Positions 8,912 through 16,653 of a stretch of 64,000 bases of DNA are shown here, piece after piece. Each line of letters opens with the position of its first letter. Within the stretch, counting starts at the first letter, position 1. The notes below the pieces were generated by a model. The model did not search any database. It saw nothing but the letters and a program-made list of their open reading frames with translations, and was not told the origin of the DNA. Source of the stretch: Hyphomicrobiales bacterium 4NK60-0047b (lineage in GTDB: Bacteria > Pseudomonadota > Alphaproteobacteria > Rhizobiales > HXMU1428-3); the NCBI GenBank assembly GCA_040367435.1, contig BAABWY010000001.1, positions 620,001 through 684,000 on the forward strand, in the 5' to 3' direction. A program made the translations under genes and the position numbers.

Positions 8912-9145
8912 TTATGATGTCTGTTGAGCCCAGGGGCTAATAAGAGAGAGACCAAGAATGAGCAGCAGGCCCAAAAGAAGACCTTCAGATGCTAAAAGCA
9001 TAACAGTTGTAATTGTTGCGAAAACAACCAAACTCAAAAAAGCTTTAGAGAATAGAATGCCTTTAGAAAAAATCATCAAAGATTTTCCCTTTAAAAAGGC
9101 TGCAAATAATGCGCCTGAAATGATGCTATGAGAGATCACAGCCAT
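8912..9145 (-). CDS. Small integral membrane protein, unknown
   Basis: 77 residues from ATG 9145 (MAVISHSIISGALFAAFLK), chosen because GGAG lies about 10 bases upstream; the longer frame to 9220 has no ribosome site. Two hydrophobic stretches are visible, about residues 5-20 and a long one from about 33 to 70 that could cross the membrane twice, ending PWAQQTS. It is upstream of leuA on the same strand, separated by about 185 bases. I do not recognise the family, and with so short a frame a spurious call cannot be excluded, though the hydrophobic pattern and ribosome site argue for a real gene. Confidence 0.5.
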   Translation of the reverse strand: MAVISHSIISGALFAAFLKGKSLMIFSKGILFSKAFLSLVVFATITTVMLLASEGLLLGLLLILGLSLISPWAQQTS

Positions 9146-9471
9146 TTCAAAAATTCTCCATAAGTTTGCTTTAAACGGTAATATAACCAAACAAAGACAA
9201 TATTTCCAGTCTCTTTTCAATTCAATCGAAGAAAACTTAAAAGTCCGTCAAATAAGAAACTTTAACGTGAAGAGAGTACAATAGTGAGCTCTGAAAATCA
9301 CACTTCAGAAGAAGCTCTCAAACCTTCGCCACAATCCTTTGACATGTAATTTAAAGCAGTTTTATAAGTGATAACTAAATGAATTCAACAAACTAACTGT
9401 AAAACAGTCTTTCACCATTAAGAGACTGGCACAATTAAAAGTAAAAGCTCAAAGCATGGAAGCGTAGTACA

Positions 9472-10335
9472 ATGAGTAGTCCCAAAGGTCATATCCCAAC
9501 TGAAAAATTAGACGACTTACTCCACAGTGTGATGGAATGGGCCGATCACGCTCAAATTGATGGAGAGCCTCTACAACATTCAGAGGAAAGCAACAATCCA
9601 AACCAAAAAACCTCAAACAATGCTCCGTCAGGAAAAGCTATGCAAAAAAAGAAGCCTTTTTTCAGTAATTTCGGAAATATTGTAACAACCCTGGTTTCGG
9701 CCATTGCTTTAATTTTTTCTGGCTACAGCTTTTACGAAACGGTCTTAAAAGAAGCACAATTAAAAATTTACGCACCAGCTCTGGTTCATATGTACCGCAA
9801 GGACTTCAGAGACGTCCTAGCAATCCCACTTACGATTTCAAATGATGGCGCAAAGCGCGGCACAATCCTTTCAATCGATCTAAAAGTCACCAATATTGAC
9901 ACCGGCGAGAACAAAACCTTTGAAAATTTATATTTCGGAAACAACCCAAAAGACACAAGCCGCATCTTTACACCGCTCACAATGTCAGGTCGCTCCAGTA
10001 AATCTGAAGTGATAATGTTTTTCGCAGATCGTGCCGGTGCATTTTTCAAAACAACCGGTGGTGTAAAATCAAATCTAAAATTTGATCTAAAAATCAATAC
10101 AGACAATACTGAATATCTTTTTAAACCCAAGCAGCAACCGACCTTAAGTTTTAATATGACCGCAACATTCATCCAATCATTCCGCTCAATGGAATCGGGT
10201 GTTCCGACCGTTTATTATAAAAGCAAAGCTGCGAAGGCAAAAAAATCAGATCAAGAAAAAAAGTCTCCTGAAATCAAAAAACCTGTGCCAGAAAAAATTG
10301 AAGAAAAACCAAAAGATATAAAAACAAACGAATAA
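9472..10335 (+). CDS. Membrane-anchored protein with charged C-terminal tail, unknown
   Basis: 287 residues. A polar N-terminal region (about 1-65, with Asn/Gln/Ser-rich 35-60 and the basic KKKP) precedes one transmembrane segment (about 68-88, NIVTTLVSAIALIFSGYSFY), then a mostly beta-like domain (about 95-245, with IPLTISNDGAKRGTILSIDL and VTNIDTGENKTF) and a Lys/Glu/Pro-rich tail from about 250. The topology suggests a cytoplasmic N-terminus with the main domain outside or in the periplasm. No known family is recognised. A strong terminator follows. The preceding 250 bases hold no gene but should include its promoter. Convergent with the small secreted protein at 10466-10765. Confidence 0.8.
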   Translation: MSSPKGHIPTEKLDDLLHSVMEWADHAQIDGEPLQHSEESNNPNQKTSNNAPSGKAMQKKKPFFSNFGNIVTTLVSAIALIFSGYSFYETVLKEAQLKIYAPALVHMYRKDFRDVLAIPLTISNDGAKRGTILSIDLKVTNIDTGENKTFENLYFGNNPKDTSRIFTPLTMSGRSSKSEVIMFFADRAGAFFKTTGGVKSNLKFDLKINTDNTEYLFKPKQQPTLSFNMTATFIQSFRSMESGVPTVYYKSKAAKAKKSDQEKKSPEIKKPVPEKIEEKPKDIKTNE

Positions 10336-10350
10336 GTCTAAGCCTCATCA

Positions 10351-10386
10351 AAAAAGGCGCCTCAAATTAGTTTGAGACGCCTTTTT
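10351..10386. terminator. Bidirectional rho-independent terminator
   Basis: AAAAAGGCGCCTCAAA, a four-base loop, then TTTGAGACGCCTTTTT: a long stem with A-tract on one side and T-tract on the other, placed between two convergent genes. Confidence 0.88.
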
Positions 10387-10465
10387 GCATTTATAACTTT
10401 ATAAGCTCGTAATCTAACAAATTAATTCTAAAAACGTCCCAAAGACATCTTTAGTAAAAAACCTT

Positions 10466-10765
10466 CTATTTCTTGCAGAACTTAGCCCAGCTAATGCAAG
10501 TCACGCCATCAGAGCCAGATGTGCATTTGTATTTCTCATTCTTCACGCTGTAGCCATCAACAACACCTGTGGCAACCCAGCCTGGCCATACCCCCCAGCT
10601 CACAGCCTGCACCATGGTTTCCATAGCAAACCACTTAGCAGAAGCCTTCGAATATGAAGTTGCTTGTGCTGATTTAGAAACACAACCAGCTTGAGCAACA
10701 CCAAATGATGCCACAAGCAACGAAAGCGCAAGCGCACCAGACTTAATCCCCGAACGTATAGACAT
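10466..10765 (-). CDS. Small secreted Trp/Cys-rich protein, paralog of the 6278-6853 product
   Basis: 99 residues from ATG 10765 (MSIRSGIKSG), with GGAG 6 bases upstream; the frame upstream to 10837 lacks a ribosome site. Residues 1-26 are a signal peptide ending FGVAQA, with the mature protein starting GCVSKS. The mature part shows Trp-rich WGVWPGWVATG, then YSVKNEKYKC and VTCISWAKFCKK: the same order of Trp, Tyr and three cysteines ending A-x2-C as in each repeat of the product at 6278-6853. Function unknown. The Cys after the cleavage site is not preceded by a good lipobox, so a lipoprotein is unlikely. It shares a bidirectional terminator with its convergent neighbour. Confidence 0.75.
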   Translation of the reverse strand: MSIRSGIKSGALALSLLVASFGVAQAGCVSKSAQATSYSKASAKWFAMETMVQAVSWGVWPGWVATGVVDGYSVKNEKYKCTSGSDGVTCISWAKFCKK

Positions 10766-11084
10766 ATAACTCTCCATTAAAATGAACCAAAAGATCGTAA
10801 ACGAATACGTAATTATTAAAGTACAAAAATAACACAATTGCTATCATGATAAAAAAAGTTAACAAAAACAAATGCTGCAAAGCGGCATTTTAAAACAACC
10901 CTCATAAAAAAACATATTAAAAAGCGTCAGAATGCCGCGCCGCAGAAGTCGTCACATCCCCAAAAAGGCCACATTTCGCCCACCTCAGGGTCCTAAGGGG
11001 CTAAAAAAGCCATGCATTTTATGCATAGCTGCCTTGCAGCATTTTCACTTGCGCTCACTGAGGAAAAGGGGCATATTACTAAGC

Positions 11085-11216
11085 ATAGAGATTAACAAAC
11101 AGTTCTTAACTGTGTTGATCTTGAAGGTTTCTTCCCTCCCCAGAATACCTTCTATTCAGCTTCTTAATTTAAGAAGCACCCTATATACCAGGTCAGAAAT
11201 GACCTGGTTTTTTTTT
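11085..11216 (+). ncRNA. Candidate orphan small RNA
   Basis: A textbook terminator at 11188-11216 on the plus strand has no protein gene upstream to serve. About 110 bases before it is a promoter-like pair TTGCGC (11049-11054), 17 bases, CATATT (11072-11077), predicting a start near 11085 and a transcript of about 130 nucleotides. The body contains a C-rich single-stranded stretch CCCTCCCC (11134-11141), able to pair with Shine-Dalgarno sequences, and a 19-base inverted repeat GCTTCTTAA/TTAAGAAGC at 11159-11177. Open frames here have no coding character. The call is an inference; RNA evidence would decide. Confidence 0.4.
11188..11216 (+). terminator. Strong rho-independent terminator with GAAA tetraloop
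   Basis: CCAGGTCA, loop GAAA, TGACCTGG, then nine T. It is over 850 bases downstream of the last plus-strand gene, which already has its own terminator, hence the small RNA proposal. Confidence 0.85.
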
Positions 11217-11386
11217 ACTCAATCCAATAAGCTTCAAAAAATCTCCAAGCAAATATCGCTTTAAATTAATTAATCTCTTGAATTCCCCTTTATTGAAAAA
11301 GCCTCATATGCCAAACTGCGCATGGATTAGGTCATCAATTTATGCTTATGGCCGAAATACGCCTTAAAGCCATCCAGCAAAATACC

Positions 11387-11527
11387 CTAGAGCGCTTAGC
11401 ACGTAAAAGTGGATTCCGGTTTTAAGAATTTGCGGATGCTTTGTGGGCATCTGAAACATAAAATTGACAAGCTGAAACAAAAAGATAGAGCATATCCTTG
11501 AACTCAATAAAAAGTGATATACTCTAA
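11387..11527. repeat. Intergenic repeat element resembling Rhizobiales repeats
   Basis: The stretch begins CTAGAGCGCTTAGCACG, contains AAGTGGATTCCGGTTTT, an inner hairpin (GATGC-TTTGTGG-GCATC at 11435-11451), AAAGATAGAGCATATCC and ends near ATATACTCTAA, with imperfect inverted ends (TAGAG / CTCTA). The order of these blocks matches what I remember of short intergenic repeats common in Rhizobiales genomes; only one full copy lies in this window, so its repetitive nature rests on memory. It ends 17 bases before the tungstate permease start and may carry its promoter region. Confidence 0.45.
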
Positions 11528-11544
11528 AAATTAAGACAGGCAAT

Positions 11545-12252
11545 ATGACAGATATCTCAGAAGCTTTCGCAAATGCCTTTCATCTCATAATATCTGCAGA
11601 TAAGAACTTGGTAGAAATCATTCTTCTTTCTCTCAAGGTTAATTTAATTGCAATCTTCATTTCTTGTGTCATAGGCCTCTCAATTGGTGCACTCCTGGCG
11701 GTTTATAGGTTCAAAGGCCGCACAATATGCCTCATCACCTTAAGTGCACTCATGGGCCTCCCCCCAGTTGTAGTCGGATTAATAGTTTATATTTTCCTCT
11801 CAAATTCAGGTCCCCTTGGCATACTTGGGCTTCTCTACACACCAACAGCCATGATCATAGCCCAATCAATTTTAATCACGCCCATCATTGCCGCCCTCAC
11901 ACGGCAAACTTTAGAAGTCATGTACAACGAATATGACGAACAATTACAATCTTTGGGGGTCAGTAAATTGGCCATGGCCAAAACATTGCTATGGGATGGA
12001 CGTTATCAACTCACCACAGTCGTGCTAGCCGGTTTTGGTAGAGCCTTGGCCGAAGTCGGTGCCGTAATGATTGTCGGCGGTAACATCAATCACCTTACAC
12101 GGATTATGACCACTGCCATCGCTCTTGAAACATCGAAGGGAAACTTAAGCTTAGCACTCGGCCTTGGCATCATACTTATTATCTTGTCTTTCATCGTCAA
12201 CGGGCTGGTTTACGCCATCAACCTCACTGCGGAGCGTCAAGCATATGCCTAA
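11545..12252 (+). CDS. tupB: Tungstate-type ABC transporter permease
   Basis: 235 residues with about five to six membrane spans. The permease EAA loop is visible as QLQSLGVSKLAMAKTLLWDG, followed by GFGRALAEVGAVMIVGGNI, characteristic of the TupB/WtpB and molybdate ModB branch; the GGNI ending and the overall length point to TupB. With an ATPase and periplasmic binding protein it would import tungstate or molybdate for oxidoreductase cofactors. The start ATG has AGACAGG upstream. The ATPase gene overlaps it by 8 bases, so the pair is one operon. A periplasmic binding protein gene, normally just upstream in tupABC clusters, is not here; the upstream space has only a repeat element and a possible small RNA. 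Confidence 0.85.
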   Translation: MTDISEAFANAFHLIISADKNLVEIILLSLKVNLIAIFISCVIGLSIGALLAVYRFKGRTICLITLSALMGLPPVVVGLIVYIFLSNSGPLGILGLLYTPTAMIIAQSILITPIIAALTRQTLEVMYNEYDEQLQSLGVSKLAMAKTLLWDGRYQLTTVVLAGFGRALAEVGAVMIVGGNINHLTRIMTTAIALETSKGNLSLALGLGIILIILSFIVNGLVYAINLTAERQAYA

Positions 12253-13003
12253 GATACCCCCTAAGCTTGAAACAAAACAAAAGTTGAACCTCTTTCCACT
12301 CAAGGTGGATAGTTTAGTACTCGAGGCAAACGGAAAAAAACTCATCAACAACCTCAGCTTTAAAATTGAAATTGACGGAATAACCGCTTTGATGGGACCA
12401 AATGGAGCAGGCAAAAGTTTAACCCTAAGGCTACTACACAACCTCATTAATAAAACATCTGGCACGATCAGCTGGAATAATGAAACCAATCAACAACTCA
12501 TTCAAAACGCCCAAGCCATGGTGTTTCAAAAACCAGTGTTGCTCCGCCGTTCTGTCATAGAAAACCTGCGCTATAATTTACATGTCAAAAAAATTACAAA
12601 CAAAACAAAACAATCAGAATTGATAGATGAAGCGTTAACAAGAGCCGGACTAGAGGAACAAGCAAACAGCCCTGCCCGTCGTCTCTCAGGCGGGGAACAA
12701 CAAAAACTAGCCATGGCCCGCGCCCTCATGACCAAACCAGCAATTCTTTTTTTGGATGAACCAACCGCCAGTCTTGACCCAAACGCAACACTCGTCATTG
12801 AAGGTTTGATTAAAGCAGCTAACAAGCAAGGAACAAAAATTATCTTAATCACTCATGACATAGGGCAAGCCAAAAGATTGGCTGAAGAAATTTTGTTTTT
12901 AACGGATGGGCAAGTAAGCGAACAAGGGAATGCACTGGACCTAATCAACACCCCTAAGACAAAATCAGCAAAGCAATATTTTTCCGGTGAAATAGTCACA
13001 TAA
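12245..13003 (+). CDS. tupC: Tungstate-type ABC transporter ATP-binding protein
   Basis: 252 residues from ATG 12245 (MPKIPPKLET), which overlaps the end of the permease gene. Walker A is GPNGAGKS, the Q-loop VFQKPVLLRRS, the signature RLSGGEQQKLAMARAL, Walker B ILFLDEPTASLD and the H-loop ITHDIGQAKR. The VFQKPVLLRRSVIENL stretch is typical of tungstate/phosphate-like importers of this branch. It energises the permease encoded immediately upstream. The frame is open further upstream (to 12164), but that lies inside the permease gene and the ATG at 12245 starts the natural protein. No molybdate-sensing TOBE domain is present at the C-terminus. Confidence 0.88.
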   Translation: MPKIPPKLETKQKLNLFPLKVDSLVLEANGKKLINNLSFKIEIDGITALMGPNGAGKSLTLRLLHNLINKTSGTISWNNETNQQLIQNAQAMVFQKPVLLRRSVIENLRYNLHVKKITNKTKQSELIDEALTRAGLEEQANSPARRLSGGEQQKLAMARALMTKPAILFLDEPTASLDPNATLVIEGLIKAANKQGTKIILITHDIGQAKRLAEEILFLTDGQVSEQGNALDLINTPKTKSAKQYFSGEIVT

Positions 13004-13086
13004 AATCGACAGAACAACCAACGCCAGACCGTATAATAAATTCAACTGTTTCAGAAAACACAATTAAATTAAACAGGACGAATTAA

Positions 13087-13533
13087 ATGAGATGGCTTAT
13101 CCCACCAGTGCTAGTCACGCTTTGCCTCATCATCATGGTCACCCTAGAATATTCTATTCCAATTGAAGCAATATTCGCGGCAAAATCAATCTCACTCATA
13201 AGCTTACCCCTTATAATTATCGGACTAAGTTTCATCCTCATCACAGCTTACAATTTCAAAAAAATCCAAACAAATATCCACACCTTTAACGAACCGGACA
13301 AACTGGTCACATCTGGCTTATTTAAACTAAGCCGTAATCCAATCTACCTCGGATTTTTGCTAATACTTATTGGTGCAGCCATATTACTGAATGCCATCAG
13401 CACATTGATCGGACCAGTTATTTTCTTCCTTACCGCAAATTTTTGGTACATCCCATTCGAGGAAAAAGCAGCTGAAGAACAATTTGGTCAAGATTATCTT
13501 GTGTTTAAAAACAAAGTACGGCGCTGGCTCTAA
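13087..13533 (+). CDS. Isoprenylcysteine carboxyl methyltransferase-like membrane protein
   Basis: 148 residues with about four hydrophobic segments. The C-terminal half carries the ICMT/PEMT signature: LVTSGLFKLSRNPIYLGF, then FWYIPFEEKAAEEQFG, DYLVFKNKVRRWL. In the family these residues bind S-adenosylmethionine at the membrane face; bacterial members methylate lipids or unidentified small molecules, and the substrate cannot be told here. It follows the tungstate transporter by about 80 bases and may be read from the same transcript or its own. A terminator-like hairpin follows and is shared with the convergent parE. Confidence 0.85.
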   Translation: MRWLIPPVLVTLCLIIMVTLEYSIPIEAIFAAKSISLISLPLIIIGLSFILITAYNFKKIQTNIHTFNEPDKLVTSGLFKLSRNPIYLGFLLILIGAAILLNAISTLIGPVIFFLTANFWYIPFEEKAAEEQFGQDYLVFKNKVRRWL

Positions 13534-13591
13534 AACTAAAAAAACACTCCGTAAACCGATCCCAATTAACATCAGCCATTTGTCAAAATAC

Positions 13592-13626
13592 AAAAAAAGC
13601 CCCACAACAAATGCAGGGCTTTTTTC
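13592..13626. terminator. Bidirectional terminator between ICMT-like gene and parE
   Basis: AAAAAAAGCCC, a 13-base loop, GGGCTTTTTT: A-tract and T-tract flank the stem so it can work in both directions. Confidence 0.8.
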
Positions 13627-13649
13627 ATTTATTAAACATTTACAAGCAA

Positions 13650-15929
13650 CTAGATATCCAAGTCAGTTGCATATTCTGCATTTTCAGAAATAAATTCAAA
13701 GCGAGCTTCAGGTTTTGAGCCCATCAATTTTTCAACACTTTGCAGCGTAATTTCTTCATCTTCAGTGATTTCCACCTTCAATAGAATCCGGCTTTGCCGG
13801 TTCATCGTGGTTTCTTTCAATTGAGCGGCCATCATTTCACCAAGACCTTTAAATCGAGATATCTCAATCTTACCGCGGCTAGAAAATTCTTTATCAAGCA
13901 ATTCATCTTTATGCTCATCATCGCGTGCATAAAGCGTCTTCGCTCCTTGTGCAATTTTATAAAGCGGCGGCATCGCCAAATAAAGATGCCCCGTTCGCAC
14001 AAGTTCGGGCATTTGCCGATAGAAGAACGTAATCAACAAGGAGGCAATGTGCGCCCCATCAACGTCCGCATCCGTCATGATGATAACTTTATCATAGCGT
14101 AAATCATCAAGAACAAAACCACGCCCCATGCCACAACCCAGCGCCTGCACAAGATCAGAAAGCAATTGGTTTTGCGCTAACTTTGCAGAACTTGCATTCG
14201 CAACATTCAAGATTTTACCGCGCAGAGGAAGAACAGCTTGCAATTTCCGATCACGCGCCTGCTTGGCAGACCCCCCCGCACTATCACCCTCCACAATAAA
14301 GATTTCAGTATCTTCACGTGAATTAGCAGAACAATCTGCAAGTTTACCAGGCAAGCGTAATTTCCGAGTTGCGGTTTTACGGTTGATTTCTTTTTCGCGC
14401 TTGCGGCGAAGTCTTTCTTCAGCCCGATCAATAACCCACTCAAGCAATTTCGCACTTTCAGCTGTATGAGTGCTCAACCAATGATCAAACTCATCCCGAA
14501 TTGCATTTTCAACAATTCGAGCGGCTTCAACAGTCGCAAGCTTATCTTTTGTCTGGCCTTGAAATTCAGGTTCGCGAATAAAAACAGAAAGCATCGCCCC
14601 CATGCTAACAAGCACGTCATCAGCCGTAATTTGAGCGGCCTTCTTATTGCCGACCCGCTCACCATGCGCACGGAGCCCTTTTGTCAGCGCTGCCCGCAAG
14701 CCGTTTTCATGCGTACCACCTTCTTGAGTTGGCACCGTGTTACAATAAGAATTTAAAAACCCATCTCGGTTCGCAATCCAGCAAAGTGCCCACTCAAGTG
14801 AGCCGTGCCCTTCTTTAGTTTCAATTTTGCCGGCAAAAAGCGTGCTAGCAACAAGCGCTGCACCTTCAACACGCACTGAGAGAAAATCTTTCAAACCACC
14901 CGGAAAGTGAAAAACAGCCTCACTTGGAGTGGCATCTTTCTCACCCAGCAATTCAGGTGCACAAAACCAGCGTATCTCAACACCACCAAACAAATAAGCT
15001 TTCGAACGTGCCATCTTAAAGAGAATTGCTGGCTTGAATTTAGCACCCTTGCCAAAAATTTCTTCATCAGGAATGAAGCGAACTTTCGTACCACGGCGAT
15101 TTTTAATAGCCCCTAGTTTTTCTAAGCCACCTTGGGCAAGGCCACGCGAAAAAGTCTGTTTGTAAAGTTGCTGTCCCCGAGCAACTTCAACTTCCAGAAT
15201 TTCTGAAAGCGCGTTCACAACAGACACACCAACACCGTGCAAACCGCCAGATGTCGCATAAACCTTACTATCAAACTTACCGCCCGCGTGGAGCGTAGTC
15301 ATAATCACTTCTAACGCGGATTTATCTTTAAACTTAGGATGCGGATCAACAGGAATACCCCTGCCATTATCAGAAACAATCAGAGCGCCATCAGCTTCTA
15401 GGCGAACTTCAATCCAGTTCGCATGGCCAGCAACAGCTTCGTCCATAGAGTTATCAATGATCTCGGCGAACAAATGATGCAGAGCTTTTTCATCCGTACC
15501 ACCTATATACATACCAGGGCGACGGCGCACCGGCTCAAGCCCTTCAAGAACTTCAATATCAGCTGCGGTATAATCAGCTTCCCCCCGATTAGCAGCTACA
15601 GCTTTATCTTTTTTTGAAGCAGCTTTAGGTGAAGCTTTCTTTTTTTGTGTATTCTTTTCAGTTTTAGCAGTCACTAACTCTACTTTCTTCAAATCTAAAT
15701 TTTTTAAAGGCTCACTATTATTTTGCCCACTCTTATGCTGTGTACTTTTTCCAACCTCATCCAATAAATCAGGTTGTTCTTCGGCCCCCGATACAACAGG
15801 TTGTTCCTGCTCCCTAACTGAAGGCTCAACAGATTCACTAGGAGACGTACCAGTTGATTTAGCAACCGCGCCTTTTGCAACAGACCCTTTTAATACAGAG
15901 CCAAGCCTTGAAAACAAATCCCGCGCCAT
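13650..15929 (-). CDS. parE: DNA topoisomerase IV subunit B
   Basis: About 759 residues. The GHKL ATPase is seen as EIIDNSMDEAVAG, DNGRGIPVDPHP and GGLHGVGVSVVNALS; the TOPRIM region as EGDSAGGSAKQARDR, LPLRGKILNV and DADVDGAHIASLL. With ParC it decatenates daughter chromosomes. It is distinguished from GyrB by its shorter C-terminus without the GyrB insert. The first about 130 residues are an unusual low-complexity extension rich in Lys, Ser and Glu (KNTQKKKASPKAASKKDK) before the conserved YTAADIEVLEGLEPVRRRPG. Start ATG 15929 (MARDLFSRLG) has GAGGGG 7 bases upstream; an earlier ATG at 15980 is less likely. No neighbour is functionally linked. Confidence 0.95.
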   Translation of the reverse strand: MARDLFSRLGSVLKGSVAKGAVAKSTGTSPSESVEPSVREQEQPVVSGAEEQPDLLDEVGKSTQHKSGQNNSEPLKNLDLKKVELVTAKTEKNTQKKKASPKAASKKDKAVAANRGEADYTAADIEVLEGLEPVRRRPGMYIGGTDEKALHHLFAEIIDNSMDEAVAGHANWIEVRLEADGALIVSDNGRGIPVDPHPKFKDKSALEVIMTTLHAGGKFDSKVYATSGGLHGVGVSVVNALSEILEVEVARGQQLYKQTFSRGLAQGGLEKLGAIKNRRGTKVRFIPDEEIFGKGAKFKPAILFKMARSKAYLFGGVEIRWFCAPELLGEKDATPSEAVFHFPGGLKDFLSVRVEGAALVASTLFAGKIETKEGHGSLEWALCWIANRDGFLNSYCNTVPTQEGGTHENGLRAALTKGLRAHGERVGNKKAAQITADDVLVSMGAMLSVFIREPEFQGQTKDKLATVEAARIVENAIRDEFDHWLSTHTAESAKLLEWVIDRAEERLRRKREKEINRKTATRKLRLPGKLADCSANSREDTEIFIVEGDSAGGSAKQARDRKLQAVLPLRGKILNVANASSAKLAQNQLLSDLVQALGCGMGRGFVLDDLRYDKVIIMTDADVDGAHIASLLITFFYRQMPELVRTGHLYLAMPPLYKIAQGAKTLYARDDEHKDELLDKEFSSRGKIEISRFKGLGEMMAAQLKETTMNRQSRILLKVEITEDEEITLQSVEKLMGSKPEARFEFISENAEYATDLDI

Positions 15930-16554
15930 TAGGGTGCCCCTCAATCGTCTGTCTCCCAGACCTCGATCACTTGTCTCCAAAGTGACAATTTAATGGAAGG
16001 TTTGAGAATGGAAATGGAAGACAACTATTAAAGACAGCTCAATCTCTCATGGCTGCATTAACAGACCTGCGCCTTCCATGCGAATCATTTTATTTTACGA
16101 CAATTAGATTAAATTGTGCGAGCGGCCATTCTGCAACTAACGTAAATTTATGGCATTAAATAGAAAAACACTCAAAATTTCTCCCATCCTACCCTTTAAA
16201 GGGAACAACAAAACACAACCACCTAGAGAGCTGAACTGCTTCCCAAATACTCTATTTTATCAAAAATTCAGGCAATTTTAGCAATTTGCACCCAATTCAA
16301 GCGAATTTAATTTGTCATTTACCTGAAAAAAAGCCATACAAATCGTCAAAATATCTGCAGCAGAAGTAAGCCATGGCTAAAAAGCAATGAATAAAGAGCT
16401 ATTTTCTGTTCAAAGACTGTTAAATCGGGTTTAAACCTGTTAAAGACAGACAAATTTGTAAAAAATGGTTTTCTGAGCACAGACTTTGCATTGAAGCATT
16501 TGGTTTTGAAAATAAAGTTAGCTGTATCAATTAAATCAAAAGATAAAGAGCAAC
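15930..16554. other. Long gene-free spacer between parE and the RNA helicase
   Basis: About 620 very AT-rich bases between divergent genes. No coding region is convincing on either strand. It must hold both promoters and probably a long helicase leader. Confidence 0.5.
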
Positions 16555-16607
16555 GCGCTATAATCTTCGATTACAAATAATCGAATTAATAAGATTTATA
16601 ATAGCGC
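16555..16607 (+). promoter_or_regulatory. Large hairpin just upstream of the DEAD-box helicase, candidate leader structure
   Basis: Outer arms GCGCTATAATCTT and AAGATTTATAATAGCGC (the right arm has a few extra bases) enclose a perfect inner stem CGATTA-CAAA-TAATCG. It ends 46 bases before the ATG. Cold-induced helicase genes often have structured leaders, so it may control translation; it could instead be a protein-binding dyad or an attenuator. Confidence 0.45.
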
Positions 16608-16653
16608 ACTGAATGAAAGAGACCGGACCAAATAGGTCAGGATCAATTGTCAT

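Noticed and set aside
10932-11264. Open frame of 110 codons on the plus strand
   Set aside because: No ribosome site, no coding composition, and it reads through a perfect terminator; better explained as a small RNA region.
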